In this document: positions 1 to 9,045 of the stretch, in pieces
How the letters are laid out: each line of letters opens with the position of its first letter
Numbering within the stretch: the stretch's first letter is position 1
DNA from: Bordetella parapertussis
GTDB lineage: Bacteria; Pseudomonadota; Gammaproteobacteria; Burkholderiales; Burkholderiaceae_A
Length of the DNA stretch: 64,000 nt
NCBI GenBank assembly: GCA_945901825.1
Contig: CAMDMC010000001.1
Span: forward strand, 62,001 to 126,000
Reading direction: 5' to 3'
Program-made: the position numbers and the translations under genes
Notes under the pieces: generated by a model
Database searches by the model: none
Seen by the model: only the letters and a program-made list of their open reading frames with translations
Told to the model about the DNA's origin: nothing

Positions 1-386
1 ATTTGAAGGCTGAGTCTCTTTGAGCGGGTGTCTGTTGTCATTGTCTGGCCAGCGGTCGAGGCTCCTTCAGACGGGGGCATTAATACAATCCAGTGCGTGA
101 TGATTTTTGCCAGGCGTCTTTGGTCTTCCGGGCGGTCAAGGTCCCAGCCAAGAATCGGGCAATGACGTGCTGCCAGTCCCTTATGCGCCTTTCGGTCGCG
201 ACTGGCCAGAAAGGGGTCATCGGTTGCTGGAGCAAATCGCCTTGCGACGCCAACGAGCCGATAGGCAAGCTGACCCGAACGGGCCGATGAGGATTCAAGC
301 TGCTGACGAACCAGCCGTTTGCCAACATCGCCAAGCCCAACAATGCCAATTCTTGGCATACGAAATCGACGGGGGAGTGCACGCAT
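1..386 (-). CDS. Partial NAD(P)-binding epimerase/SDR-like protein (N-terminus only)
   Basis: The open frame has no stop before the left edge, so only the first ~128 residues are present. Near the N terminus the segment PRIGIVGLGDVGKR (about residues 11-24) is a Rossmann-type glycine-rich nucleotide-binding loop. This resembles the NAD-dependent epimerase/dehydratase-like (extended SDR) proteins common in Burkholderiales, but substrate and reaction cannot be told. The start is uncertain: ATG at 386 gives an Arg/Pro-rich lead-in of nine residues, while ATG at 359 begins directly at MPRIG; neither has a clear ribosome binding site. It lies downstream of the cytochrome gene on the same strand and is separated from it by a hairpin terminator. 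Confidence 0.6.
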   Translation of the reverse strand, partial: MRALPRRFRMPRIGIVGLGDVGKRLVRQQLESSSARSGQLAYRLVGVARRFAPATDDPFLASRDRKAHKGLAARHCPILGWDLDRPEDQRRLAKIITHWIVLMPPSEGASTAGQTMTTDTRSKRLSLQ

Positions 387-445
387 GACTGAGAGTATGT
401 GGCAAATACGATTGGCTCTGACCTGCTGAGAAGACAGGCATAAAA

Positions 446-477
446 AAACCCCCTGGTGAGTGGCACTCAGAGGGTTT
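446..477 (-). terminator. Rho-independent terminator after cytochrome c gene
   Basis: An inverted repeat with arms containing AACCC..TGAGT and ACTCA..GGGTT around a GGC loop is flanked on the left by a run of A (a T-run when read on the minus strand) and on the right by TTTT. It lies just past the cytochrome c stop codon on the minus strand and could work in both directions. Confidence 0.7.
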
Positions 478-525
478 TGACGAGCCCCTGTAAAACCGGG
501 GGCCCGCGCATAAAAAAGAAAGAGC

Positions 526-828
526 TTACTTAACAGTAAGAATGTATTTCGCCATGGTTAGGGCGTCTGCGTCGGACACTTGAGGATGCGCGGGCATGGG
601 AATAGGACCCCAGACACCAGCACCACCTGCCTTAATTTTTTTGGCAAGCTTTTCGGCGGCACCGCCATCGGCACCGTACTTCGAAGCGACGTCCTTGTAG
701 GCAGGACCCACCATTTTGCGGGCTTCTGCGTGGCAGGCTACGCAGTTGTATTTTTTGACAAGGTCGGCACTGGCATGGGCTGCGCCGGTAAAGGCAAGCA
801 TTGAAACAGCTAAAACGACTGAACGCAT
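526..828 (-). CDS. Small periplasmic class I cytochrome c (c551/c552-like)
   Basis: A 100-residue monohaem cytochrome c. Residues 1-19 form a Sec signal peptide ending AHA. The haem-binding motif CVACH is at residues 29-33, close to the mature N terminus, and a Met in IPMPAHP near residue 77 is the likely axial ligand, as in c551-type cytochromes. It would carry electrons in the periplasm, for example to a terminal oxidase or a peroxidase; no partner gene is adjacent. The start is well supported by GGGGAGGAG a few bases upstream of the ATG. A hairpin terminator follows the gene. It sits on the same strand as ilvD with a gap of nearly 100 bases, so it is probably transcribed on its own. Confidence 0.85.
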   Translation of the reverse strand: MRSVVLAVSMLAFTGAAHASADLVKKYNCVACHAEARKMVGPAYKDVASKYGADGGAAEKLAKKIKAGGAGVWGPIPMPAHPQVSDADALTMAKYILTVK

Positions 829-923
829 GAAAATCTCCTCCCCGAAAATATTTTAAACAAATCAACTATATTCAGTTGCACGCATATTGTAGACCAAGAA
901 AGCCCCTTGAAGTTCATAAGAAT

Positions 924-2615
924 CTAGATGGCAGAGGCATCCGGGTCGGTGACCGCGCCGCGGCTGGCCGTGGAGGCCAGGGCGGCAAATTTGGCCAGAA
1001 CCCCCCGGCTGTAACGCGGCGCAGGCTTTGTCCAGGCCGCTCGCCTTCGGGCCAACTCGTCCTCAGGGATGTTGAGCTGAATAAGGAGTTTATGGGCATC
1101 AATGGTGATGCTGTCACCTTCTTCAATCAGAGCAATGGGTCCACCAACGTAGGCCTCAGGAGCAACGTGACCCACAACCATTCCCCAGGTCCCGCCTGAA
1201 AAGCGCCCATCGGTAATAAGCCCGACCGACTCGCCAAGACCTTGGCCGATGAGTGCCGAGGTAGGCGCTAACATTTCGCGCATACCTGGGCCACCGCGCG
1301 GGCCCTCGTAGCGAATAACCATGACATCGCCAGCCCTTATGGACTGCTTCATGATTGCGGCCATGGCCTCGTCTTCCGAGTTAAATACACGGGCGGGCCC
1401 TGTAATGACCGGGTTCTTTAGGCCCGTAATTTTGGCCACGCAGCCTTCGGGCGAAATATTGCCCTTGAGAATCGCAAGGTGCCCTTGCTTGTAGAGCGGC
1501 TCGTTGATAGGGCGAATAACGCTCTGGTTGGCGGGTGGCTGATCGGGTACATCGGCGAGGGTCTCGGCAATGGTCTTGCCAGTAATGGTCAGACAGTCCC
1601 CATGCAGAAGCCCTGCATTCAGTAGCATCTTCATGACCTGCGGAATACCTCCTGCCTCGTGAAGCTCGGTGATGACGTGTTGACCCGAGGGTTTGAGGTC
1701 ACAGAAAACGGGGGTACGTTGACGAATACGTTCGAAGTCATCAATTGACCACTGAATTTCAGCAGCGTGCGTAATGGCAAGAAAGTGGAGCACGGCGTTG
1801 GTCGAACCCCCGGTGGCCATAATTACGGTGACAGCATTTTCAATGGATTTCCTTGTAATGACGTCCCGAGGGCGAATCCCTTTTTTTATGGCCTCGACCA
1901 AAACCCGTGCGGACTCTGCTGCACTTTCAATGGCTTCGCCATCTTCATTGGCCATGGTTGAGGAGTAGGGCAGGCTCATACCCATGGCCTCAAAGGCCGA
2001 ACTCATGGTGTTGGCGGTGTACATTCCTCCACACGAGCCCGATCCGGGGCAGGCGCGTTGTTCAATGGCCTTGAAGTCGTCCTGGTTGAGTCGGCCGGCG
2101 GTGAACTCGCCCACCGCTTCGAAGGCCGAAACAATTGTGAGGTTCTTGCCTTTGTAATGGCCCGGCTTGATTGTTCCACCATAAACGTAAATGGAGGGCA
2201 CGTTGGTTCGGGCCATCGCAATCATGCCTCCAGGCATGTTCTTATCACAGCCACCAATCACAACAACCCCATCCATCCACTGACCGTTCACACAGGTCTC
2301 AATGCAGTCGGCGATGACCTCGCGCGAGACCAGGGAGTACTTCATGCCCTCGGTTCCCATTCCAATTCCGTCAGAAATGGTGGGCGTTCCGAAGACCTGA
2401 GGGTTTGCCCCAGAAGCCTTTATGGCAGCAATTGCCGCGTCGGCGAGTGGCTGAAGGCCGCTGTTGCAAGGGGTGATGGTGGAATGACCATTGGCAATAC
2501 CTACCATCGGCTTTTCAAAGTCTTCTTCCTTGTAGCCCATGGCGTAATACATGGAGCGGTTGGGAGCCCGGGCCACGCCCTGGGTGACATTCTTGGATCG
2601 ATCGTTATAGGCCAT
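924..2615 (-). CDS. ilvD: Dihydroxy-acid dehydratase
   Basis: IlvD dehydrates 2,3-dihydroxy-isovalerate and 2,3-dihydroxy-3-methylvalerate to the 2-oxo acids in valine and isoleucine synthesis, and also feeds leucine and pantothenate. Cluster-ligating cysteines are seen in [19 protein letters not shown] and [13 protein letters not shown], the usual IlvD/Edd pattern. The product is 563 residues, the family's normal size. I chose the ATG at 2615 (MAYNDRSK...) because this is where family similarity begins; an in-frame ATG 13 codons earlier adds an unrelated stretch and has no ribosome binding site. The gene is divergent from lgt with about 75 bases between the starts. Confidence 0.95.
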   Translation of the reverse strand: MAYNDRSKNVTQGVARAPNRSMYYAMGYKEEDFEKPMVGIANGHSTITPCNSGLQPLADAAIAAIKASGANPQVFGTPTISDGIGMGTEGMKYSLVSREVIADCIETCVNGQWMDGVVVIGGCDKNMPGGMIAMARTNVPSIYVYGGTIKPGHYKGKNLTIVSAFEAVGEFTAGRLNQDDFKAIEQRACPGSGSCGGMYTANTMSSAFEAMGMSLPYSSTMANEDGEAIESAAESARVLVEAIKKGIRPRDVITRKSIENAVTVIMATGGSTNAVLHFLAITHAAEIQWSIDDFERIRQRTPVFCDLKPSGQHVITELHEAGGIPQVMKMLLNAGLLHGDCLTITGKTIAETLADVPDQPPANQSVIRPINEPLYKQGHLAILKGNISPEGCVAKITGLKNPVITGPARVFNSEDEAMAAIMKQSIRAGDVMVIRYEGPRGGPGMREMLAPTSALIGQGLGESVGLITDGRFSGGTWGMVVGHVAPEAYVGGPIALIEEGDSITIDAHKLLIQLNIPEDELARRRAAWTKPAPRYSRGVLAKFAALASTASRGAVTDPDASAI

Positions 2616-2690
2616 AGCGTCTCTTATTAGGAAGTTAAACCAGGCCCCAATCATAAGCTGGCTTGGACCGAGTCATGGCACACTGCCGTT

Positions 2691-3599
2691 GTGACTTCCA
2701 GTGTCTTTATCCATCCTCAGTTCGACCCCGTTGCGATAAGCCTTGGGCCTCTGGCCATTCATTGGTATGGCCTGATGTACCTGCTTGCCTTTGCCTCCTT
2801 CTACCTGCTGGGCCGCTGGCAGATTCGTCTTGACCCGCAGCGCTCAGGCATGTCGGTGCGAGACCTTGAGGACTTGCTCGTCTTTGGGGTCTTGGGTGTG
2901 GTTATTGGGGGCCGGCTGGGCTACGTTTTTTTTTATCAGCCGAGCTATTTCGCAAGCCATCCCCTCGAAGCCTTCGCACTTTGGCAGGGCGGCATGGCCT
3001 TTCACGGGGGTCTGCTTGGCGTTATTGTTGCGTTGGTGCTTTTCGCGGCGCGTAGGCCGCACCTTGGTCAGTCTCTTAGGCTCAACGAGGAGGGTCTGCC
3101 AACGGTTGCCCATCCACTGGCCTTTCAGCAGAGGTTCTGGGCCCTTGCAGACTATGTCGCCCCATTGGTGCCATTGGGTCTTGCCTTCGGTCGTCTTGGT
3201 AACTTTATTAATGGCGAACTCTGGGGCCGACCCGCAGACCCCAGCCTCATTCCTTGGGCAATGATCTTTCCTCAGTCCGGCAGCGAGGTCGCCCGTCACC
3301 CTTCGCAGCTTTACCAGTTTCTTGGCGAGGGCCTGCTCTTGTTTCTTCTTTTGTTTGTCCTTAGCCGTCGGCCGCGCACACGGGGGATCATTGCCAGTAG
3401 CTTCCTGCTGGGCTACGGGGCCTTTCGCTTTCTTGCTGAATTTGGCCGGCAGCCCGATGCGTTTCTTGGTCTGCTGCCCGTTTTAGAGCCCCTTGGACTC
3501 TCGGCGTCCTTATCGATGGGTCAGTGGCTCTCTCTTCCCATGATGTTTCTGGGCTGCCTAGGGCTCTACCTCTTCACCCGCGGGAAGAAGCGGCAGTAA
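2691..3599 (+). CDS. lgt: Phosphatidylglycerol-prolipoprotein diacylglyceryl transferase
   Basis: Lgt transfers diacylglycerol from phosphatidylglycerol to the lipobox cysteine of prolipoproteins in the inner membrane, the first step of lipoprotein maturation. It is a polytopic membrane protein of 302 residues. Hallmarks are the HGG motif near residue 105 and the Lgt signature [10 protein letters not shown] at about 167-176. Compared with the E. coli enzyme there is a polar insertion of some 25 residues (about 122-148) between membrane segments. Translation starts at GTG, with no strong Shine-Dalgarno visible. A 13-bp hairpin follows immediately after the stop, ahead of the malonate operon. 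Lipoprotein candidates it would process in this window include BamE and the 49.9-50.4 kb lipoprotein. Confidence 0.93.
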   Translation: MTSSVFIHPQFDPVAISLGPLAIHWYGLMYLLAFASFYLLGRWQIRLDPQRSGMSVRDLEDLLVFGVLGVVIGGRLGYVFFYQPSYFASHPLEAFALWQGGMAFHGGLLGVIVALVLFAARRPHLGQSLRLNEEGLPTVAHPLAFQQRFWALADYVAPLVPLGLAFGRLGNFINGELWGRPADPSLIPWAMIFPQSGSEVARHPSQLYQFLGEGLLLFLLLFVLSRRPRTRGIIASSFLLGYGAFRFLAEFGRQPDAFLGLLPVLEPLGLSASLSMGQWLSLPMMFLGCLGLYLFTRGKKRQ

Positions 3600-3637
3600 A
3601 GGCAGGGAATATACCGACTGCGGAATATTCCCTGCCT
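3600..3637. repeat. 13-bp perfect inverted repeat between lgt and matA
   Basis: AGGCAGGGAATAT and its exact complement ATATTCCCTGCCT are separated by a 12-base loop and begin right after the lgt stop. There is no T-run on either side, so a classical terminator is unlikely. It lies about 50 bases upstream of the malonyl-CoA decarboxylase start and could be an operator or an mRNA-processing/stability hairpin. Confidence 0.6.
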
Positions 3638-3688
3638 GTGTAACCTACAGCCGATCCAGTTACATTACCGACGATAGGTTTAAGGGAG

Positions 3689-4999
3689 ATGTTCGAAAGG
3701 TTTCGGTCAGGCCGCAGTCAAGGTCAAGACGAACGCGTGCTTAAGACCTTGGTCTCGGGCTGTGAGCGGCTTATTGGAGAGGCTGGCGAATCGGTTGGAC
3801 TTGGCATTGCGCGAGAGATTCTGCAGGCCTACTCGGCGTTAAGCCCCGAGTTTAAAAATAGGTTTTTTAAGGCCCTTGCTGAAGGCTTTAACCCCGATCC
3901 GGGCCTGGTTGAGCAGTCTGCAAAACGTTACGCGAAGTCCCAAGACCCCAAAGACCTTATTCAAATGGTGGCTGACGCACAGCCTCCTCGGCAAGAGCTT
4001 TTTCGACGGATTAATCGCGTGCCCGAGGGCTGCGCTGCGCTTCTAAAAATGAGGGAGTCCCTCCTTCAGAGCCTCTCAAAAGATCCCAGTCTCAAGGCTG
4101 TTGACTCCGACCTTGAGCATCTGCTTGCCTCATGGTTTAACCCTGGCTTTCTACGGCTCGATCAAGTCAGTTGGGAGTCGCCTGCGGGTCTGCTTGAGCA
4201 GATTATTCAGCATGAGGCAGTGCATGAAATTGATGGCTGGGCTGATCTGCGTCGACGCCTTGAGCCCGATCGACGTCTGTTTGCATTCTTCCATCCGGCC
4301 TTGCCGAAGGAGCCTCTTATTTTCGTTGAGATTGCGCTGCTTCACGAGATGCCCCAGTCCATTACCCCATTGCTTGACCGAAAATCAAAGCCTGAGCCTT
4401 CCACCAAGCCTTACAAAGTGGCGGCTTTTTATTCCATTTCAAACTGTCAGCCTGGGCTAAAGGGCGTGCATCTTGGTAATTTTTTAATTAAGCAAGTGGC
4501 TGAGGCCCTTAAGTTAGAGTTTCCTGAAATTCGTCAGTTCTGCACACTCTCGCCCATTCCTGGATTTCTGCGCTGGCTGCTCGCGAACGAGCCCTTTTCG
4601 CGCGATGCACTTACCGAGAAGGCCTGGCTTCGTCTTGAGGATCGCCGTAGGCAGGTTCTCGCGCGTGCCCAGTCCTTGTCGGCCGCATCCGACTTTGCCC
4701 GCCTTGCCCAGGACGAGACCCTTCGTCAAAGCATCGTGTCACTTGCGTCGGCCTTTCTCTCAAAAGTCTCCTCATCGTCTCGCCAGGCCGATCCCGTGGC
4801 GCGTTTCCATCTGCACAACGGTGCGCGACTTGAGCGCATTAACGACCAGGCCGACCTCTCTGTCAAAGGTCTCAAGCAGTCCCTAGGCGTCATGGTGAAT
4901 TACCTCTACGACCTGTCCACGATCGAGGAAAACCACGACAGGTTTTTGCGGGGCGAAACCGCCTGCTCAAAGTCGGTTGCCGACCTTATTAATCGATGA
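3689..4999 (+). CDS. matA: Malonyl-CoA decarboxylase
   Basis: The enzyme decarboxylates malonyl-CoA to acetyl-CoA and CO2, using a GNAT-like C-terminal domain. The family signature is plain: FYSISNCQPGLKGVHLGNFL followed by FCTLSPIPGFLRW. The N-terminal half is the helical malonyl-CoA decarboxylase N domain. Length (436 residues) is normal for bacterial and mitochondrial MCD. Start ATG is preceded by AAGGGAG. It is the first gene of a three-gene plus-strand operon; its stop overlaps the next start (ATGA). With a malonyl-CoA synthetase two genes on, malonate would be activated and then decarboxylated to acetyl-CoA. No malonate transporter or regulator is seen here. Confidence 0.92.
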   Translation: MFERFRSGRSQGQDERVLKTLVSGCERLIGEAGESVGLGIAREILQAYSALSPEFKNRFFKALAEGFNPDPGLVEQSAKRYAKSQDPKDLIQMVADAQPPRQELFRRINRVPEGCAALLKMRESLLQSLSKDPSLKAVDSDLEHLLASWFNPGFLRLDQVSWESPAGLLEQIIQHEAVHEIDGWADLRRRLEPDRRLFAFFHPALPKEPLIFVEIALLHEMPQSITPLLDRKSKPEPSTKPYKVAAFYSISNCQPGLKGVHLGNFLIKQVAEALKLEFPEIRQFCTLSPIPGFLRWLLANEPFSRDALTEKAWLRLEDRRRQVLARAQSLSAASDFARLAQDETLRQSIVSLASAFLSKVSSSSRQADPVARFHLHNGARLERINDQADLSVKGLKQSLGVMVNYLYDLSTIEENHDRFLRGETACSKSVADLINR

Positions 5000-5859
5000 A
5001 CGACCGTCAGCCTACTCCACCTGCCGCCAGTCGCGCACGTCAGAGCCGAAGCGCTAGCAAAGCAAGCGCGGGACGTGTCTGGTGCAGCCGCGCAGCCGGT
5101 GGGCATGTGGCGACCGTCTGGCTCTCCCATCCCGGCCGGCTTAATGCCTTATCTGCTGGAATGTGGAAGGCGCTTGCCGATGTGTTCAACGAGATTGCAG
5201 CCGATGAACTTCTACGAGCCGTTGTTGTTCGCGGCGAGGGGGGTGCATTTGCCTCGGGGGCCGATATTACCGAGTTTGCCGAGCTTCACAGCAGTCGTGA
5301 CCAGGTGCGTCGCTATCACGACGAAATACTTGGCGAGGGGCTGCGGGCGGTCATGAACTGCCCCGTTCCTGTTATTGCCGCCATCGACGGCCCATGCGTG
5401 GGGGGCGGGCTTGAAATTGCAACCGCCTGCGATCTGCGCATTGCATCCCGGCGTTCTAGTTTTGGCGTACCCATTGGCCGAATCGGTTTCCCTATCGCCC
5501 CGCTTGAGGCGGCCTGCGTTTTAGAACTGGTTGGACGTGCAAACGCGCTTGAGCTTTTGCTTGAAGGCCGTATCTGGCCCGCGGAGGAGGCTTATACCAA
5601 GGGTCTTATTAACCGACTGGTCGATGACGACGACTGGGAGCGAGAGCTCGAGGCAACCCTTCAACGTGTCTGCAGCTGCGCGCCTCATGCCTCGCGTCGA
5701 AGCAAGTGGATTCTTCGCCAGCTCAGTGGCATTGATGATCGCCAGAAGCTCTCGCAGGGTCAGCGTGAGTCGTGTTGGGACTTTGCCGAGACGAGCGATT
5801 ATGCTAAAGGCCTTGATGCCTTTTTAACCAAGACGCGACCTCAGTTCAAGAACGACTAA
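4996..5859 (+). CDS. Enoyl-CoA hydratase/isomerase-family protein, malonate operon
   Basis: A crotonase-fold protein of 287 residues. The oxyanion-hole segments are present: FASGADITEF (about 85-94) and CVGGGLEIATACDLRIA (134-150), so it should bind an acyl-CoA. E140 matches the first catalytic glutamate of rat enoyl-CoA hydratase, but the second glutamate, normally in FGxPE, is replaced (FGVPIGRIG, I160). Simple hydratase activity is therefore doubtful; another crotonase reaction such as isomerisation, decarboxylation or thioester hydrolysis is possible. The first ~33 residues are a low-complexity Ser/Arg/Ala lead-in. It overlaps the decarboxylase gene by four bases and precedes matB, so its substrate is probably malonyl-CoA or a related thioester. 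Confidence 0.85.
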   Translation: MNDRQPTPPAASRARQSRSASKASAGRVWCSRAAGGHVATVWLSHPGRLNALSAGMWKALADVFNEIAADELLRAVVVRGEGGAFASGADITEFAELHSSRDQVRRYHDEILGEGLRAVMNCPVPVIAAIDGPCVGGGLEIATACDLRIASRRSSFGVPIGRIGFPIAPLEAACVLELVGRANALELLLEGRIWPAEEAYTKGLINRLVDDDDWERELEATLQRVCSCAPHASRRSKWILRQLSGIDDRQKLSQGQRESCWDFAETSDYAKGLDAFLTKTRPQFKND

Positions 5860-5927
5860 GCTTTTCGAATGCCGGTCTTGAGTCATGCTGGATAGAGGTG
5901 GCCTTGGTTTTTTTTTAAGTGGATGCT

Positions 5928-7565
5928 ATGACGACCAGCCCCCAGGGTTTCACTGATATTGCTGCAACGGTTAAGGCCGAACTTGAGGCGCTTCTTAAGA
6001 CAGGCTCTGCAGCCAAGGGTTTAAAGAACCTCTACACCGAGTTGATGCGAAAGGCCAAGCCCACGAAGGTTGCCATTCGTACTCTTGACGGCCTGCAGTA
6101 CAGCTACCACGACCTCTCAGCGGCAAGTGCACGTATGGCTCACTTCATACGGTCGCTTGGTCTTGCCCCGGGCAGTCGCGTGGCCGCCCGTGTCGAGAAG
6201 TCGCCCGAGGCCCTTATGCTCTACCTTGCCTGCCTTCGTTCAGGTATGGTCTTTCTTCCCTTAAACACAGGCTATCAGTCGGAAGAGCTGCGTTACTTTT
6301 TTAATGATGCAAAGCCTGGGCTCGTTGTCTGCGATCCCTCGGCACTTGGCTGGATTGCGCCACTGGCGAAGTCTTCGGGCTGTCATCACGTTGAGACCCT
6401 CGGAAGTGCTATATCGGGAAGTCTTTTAGAAAAGGCCACCCCCTTTCCAGATGACTTCCCTACACTTGCCTGCGGGCCCGATGCGCTGGCAGCGATTCTT
6501 TACACCTCGGGCACTACGGGACGTAGCAAGGGGGCCATGCTTACGCATGCTAATCTGGCATCAAACGCGTTTGTCCTGCATCACGCTTGGCACTGGCAAG
6601 AGAGCGACGTCCTTATTCACGCCTTGCCGATCTTCCATGTGCATGGCCTTTTCGTGGCGATTCATGGGGCCCTGTGGGCCGGTGCCCAGATGGTCTGGAT
6701 GTCTAAGTTTGATGTCGGTGCTGTGGTGCAAGAATGTGCTCGGGCAACGGTTCTTATGGGGGTGCCCACCTTCTATGTTCGCCTGGTGGAATCAGGACTG
6801 CTTACCGCCGAACGCGTGAAGACCATGCGGCTCTTTATCTCGGGCTCTGCGCCTTTATTGGCAGAGACCCATCAGGCGTTTACACAACTCACGGGGCAGG
6901 CCATCTTAGAGCGCTACGGCATGTCAGAGACGATCATGCTTACGTCAAACCCTTACCAAGGCAACCGTCGTGCAGGCACGGTGGGATTTGCTCTGCCTTC
7001 TGTGGAGGTTCGTCTGGTCGATGACCACGAGACTCCTATTAAGCTTAAGCCCGGTCAGGAGTCCGCCATTGGCGGTGTTCAGGTTCGTGGCCCCAATGTT
7101 TTTGCGGGCTACTGGAACATGCCCGAGAAGACTAAAGAAGAGTTTGCGCAAGGGGGTTGGTTTAAAACAGGCGATATGGGCCAGTTCGCGGCAGATGGCT
7201 ACCTTGTGCTTGTTGGTCGAAGTAAAGACCTCATTATTTCTGGTGGCTACAACGTCTATCCCAAAGAAATTGAACTCCTTCTTGATGACCAGCCCGAGGT
7301 CTATGAATCGGCTGTTATTGGGCTTTCTCACCCTGACTTCGGAGAGGCTGTGGCCGCGGTTGTTGTGCCCGAACCACCCGAGGCCGCGAGTCGAATGGGG
7401 CCGCTCGACGAGGCCAAGATACTAAGTCGTCTAAGGACGATGATTGCAGGCTTTAAGCTTCCCAAACGTTTATTTTTCTTGTCCGAACTTCCACGCAATG
7501 CCATGGGGAAGGTTCAAAAGAATCTGTTGCGTGAGCGTTTCGCCGCAACCTTCTCAGCCAACTAG
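5928..7565 (+). CDS. matB: Malonyl-CoA synthetase (AMP-forming)
   Basis: MatB activates malonate (often also methylmalonate) with ATP and CoA through an acyl-AMP. The adenylation-superfamily motifs are clear: YTSGTTGRSKGAM, ERYGMSET, then GWFKTGDMG and the hinge/C-terminal region LVGRSKDLIISGGYNVYPKEIE, with the catalytic Lys in MGKVQKN near the end. The product is 545 residues from the ATG at 5928, which has AAGTGGA upstream; an in-frame GTG three codons earlier is possible. It closes the malonate operon, with ~70 bases separating it from the crotonase-like gene. The assignment to malonate rather than another carboxylic acid rests mainly on the neighbouring malonyl-CoA decarboxylase. Confidence 0.87.
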   Translation: MTTSPQGFTDIAATVKAELEALLKTGSAAKGLKNLYTELMRKAKPTKVAIRTLDGLQYSYHDLSAASARMAHFIRSLGLAPGSRVAARVEKSPEALMLYLACLRSGMVFLPLNTGYQSEELRYFFNDAKPGLVVCDPSALGWIAPLAKSSGCHHVETLGSAISGSLLEKATPFPDDFPTLACGPDALAAILYTSGTTGRSKGAMLTHANLASNAFVLHHAWHWQESDVLIHALPIFHVHGLFVAIHGALWAGAQMVWMSKFDVGAVVQECARATVLMGVPTFYVRLVESGLLTAERVKTMRLFISGSAPLLAETHQAFTQLTGQAILERYGMSETIMLTSNPYQGNRRAGTVGFALPSVEVRLVDDHETPIKLKPGQESAIGGVQVRGPNVFAGYWNMPEKTKEEFAQGGWFKTGDMGQFAADGYLVLVGRSKDLIISGGYNVYPKEIELLLDDQPEVYESAVIGLSHPDFGEAVAAVVVPEPPEAASRMGPLDEAKILSRLRTMIAGFKLPKRLFFLSELPRNAMGKVQKNLLRERFAATFSAN

Positions 7566-7603
7566 ACTTCAAGGGCTGCACGCTGAGCTTAAAAACGAAG
7601 GGC

Positions 7604-8410
7604 TTAGAAGGCCTTGGTGAACATGTAGGCAGCGAGAAGAAAAAGAAAATAAGCGAAAAATTTTCGAAGTGAGTCGACATTGAGCGTATGGGCGACCTTC
7701 GCCCCCAAAGGTGCGGTCGCCATGGATCCAATGACCAGAATAATGAGTGCAGGAAAATAGATATACCCGATGGAGCCACCAGGAAGACCCGTGACATTCC
7801 AGCCACTAACAATGTAACCCGCGAGGCCACCAAGGGCGATGGGGAAACCCATGCCGGCGGAGATACCTACCGCTGCGTGGATTTTCACGTTACACCAGGT
7901 TAAAAACGGCACGGTAATAAAACCACCTCCTGCGCCTAAAAGAGCACTGATAAATCCAATGCCAGAACCCACCAATCCAAGGCCACGCGGAGAGGGCGTC
8001 TCGCGGCCAGGTTTGGGTTTCTTTCCCCGCAGCATCGACAAGGCCGAATAGCCAACGAAGGCCGCAAAGACGGCTGCCAGCACAGTACCTTTCAGCATGC
8101 CTGCGAAGTTCGCGCCCAAGAAAGTGCCAAGCAAAGCACCCAGCCCCATGGGTTTTAGGATGGTCATATCCACAGCCCCTTTTTTGAAGTGGGCGCGGGC
8201 ACTGGAAAGCGAGGTAAAAAGAATGGTGGCCAGTGAGGTTGCGATGGCCACCTTCACGACAAGGTCGACCTCAACACCTTTGGCAGAAAAAAGCATGGTT
8301 ATAAAGGGCACCATCGACAGACCTCCACCAATGCCAAGAAGCCCCGCAAGAAAGCCTGTTGAAGCACCGAGGACGATAAGCGCAGTTATCGTCAGAAGGT
8401 CAAGGTCCAT
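7604..8410 (-). CDS. TauE/SafE (TSUP) family membrane transporter
   Basis: A 268-residue protein made of about eight hydrophobic segments with glycine-rich loops (GFLAGLLGIGGG near the start, SALLGAGGGFITVPF in the second half). These two related halves are the hallmark of the TSUP/DUF81 family, whose members export sulfite, sulfoacetate or other small anions; the substrate here is unknown. It follows zapA by only seven bases on the same strand and is probably co-transcribed. It is convergent with matB, with a short gap and no clear terminator. Confidence 0.85.
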   Translation of the reverse strand: MDLDLLTITALIVLGASTGFLAGLLGIGGGLSMVPFITMLFSAKGVEVDLVVKVAIATSLATILFTSLSSARAHFKKGAVDMTILKPMGLGALLGTFLGANFAGMLKGTVLAAVFAAFVGYSALSMLRGKKPKPGRETPSPRGLGLVGSGIGFISALLGAGGGFITVPFLTWCNVKIHAAVGISAGMGFPIALGGLAGYIVSGWNVTGLPGGSIGYIYFPALIILVIGSMATAPLGAKVAHTLNVDSLRKFFAYFLFLLAAYMFTKAF

Positions 8411-8417
8411 CGTGTCC

Positions 8418-8744
8418 TTAGTCGAAGAGCTTTTCTTGGGGGGCCAGCGCGTCTTCGGTAAGGTCGATTAGAGACTGAAGGCGAGCCTTTAAGTCGGACT
8501 CCGATAGCCCGACCGACTGACCGCCAACTAAGAGTTCGCGTGCAAGGGTAAGTGCCACCATGACTGCGATGCGGTCGGTTCCCGTTAGCCGGCTGTTTTG
8601 CTTAATTTGCCGCATGCGGGTGTCCACAAGTCCAACGCATTCGAGCAACAGAGGTTTTTCATCAGGCTCGCAGGCGAGCCGGTAGGGGCGATCTAGGATC
8701 TGAACCTCGATCTCATGTTGCTTGGTTGTTCGGCTTGTTGGCAA
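8418..8744 (-). CDS. zapA: Cell division protein ZapA
   Basis: ZapA binds and bundles FtsZ filaments at the division site. The 108-residue product has the ZapA layout: an N-terminal beta portion (EIEVQILDRPYRLAC), the segment DRIAVMVALTLARELL and a C-terminal helix forming a coiled-coil dimer. It follows the small coiled-coil gene at 8790-8978 by 45 bases, the usual zapB-like/zapA pair of betaproteobacteria. The 6S RNA gene often found just after zapA cannot be here, because the next gene begins seven bases downstream. Confidence 0.85.
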   Translation of the reverse strand: MPTSRTTKQHEIEVQILDRPYRLACEPDEKPLLLECVGLVDTRMRQIKQNSRLTGTDRIAVMVALTLARELLVGGQSVGLSESDLKARLQSLIDLTEDALAPQEKLFD

Positions 8745-8789
8745 GGGTTGCTCGTAGGTGGTGGACGAAAAAAGCAGGGGTTGCCAGGG

Positions 8790-8978
8790 TTAGGCTTTTG
8801 TATGAAGAAGGTTCTCAAGCCGCTCGCTTGCCTGGTCGATACGTGACTGAAGCTGACGATTTTTCTCTTCCGCGGACAACAAGGATGCGCGAAGTTTTTT
8901 GTTCTCAGCTCGAAGCCGTTGCAGGGTCGTGGAAACACTGGTTATACGGTCTTGGAGCAGATCAAGTTCTTTAATCAT
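8790..8978 (-). CDS. Small ZapB-like coiled-coil protein (TIGR02449-type)
   Basis: A 62-residue, nearly all-helical protein: MIKELDLLQDRI, then a heptad-like stretch LQRLRAENKKLRASLLSAEEKN. This matches the small coiled-coil cell-division proteins found beside zapA in beta- and gammaproteobacteria, likely a ZapB-like partner stabilising the Z ring. I set the start at the ATG at 8978 because the 38 residues that a longer frame would add are basic, unlike the family, and would overlap the divergent dsbD start. No strong ribosome binding site is visible. Confidence 0.75.
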   Translation of the reverse strand: MIKELDLLQDRITSVSTTLQRLRAENKKLRASLLSAEEKNRQLQSRIDQASERLENLLHTKA

Positions 8979-9045
8979 GGTTAAGATGGTACCAATTTGT
9001 TGTGTCTGCTTAGATAGATAACGTATTTTTCTTCGAATGACTCTT

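Noticed and set aside
462-470. TGGCACTCA resembling a CIRCE half-site
   Set aside because: It is the arm of the terminator hairpin after the cytochrome gene, lacks the 9-base spacing and is not near a chaperone gene.
2058-2630. 190-residue plus-strand open frame opposite ilvD
   Set aside because: Antisense shadow of the well-supported ilvD; composition follows the reverse-complement codons and no ribosome binding site precedes it.
8411-8417. 6S RNA gene expected after zapA
   Set aside because: In many proteobacteria ssrS follows zapA, but here only seven bases separate zapA from the next gene, so it cannot be present at this site.
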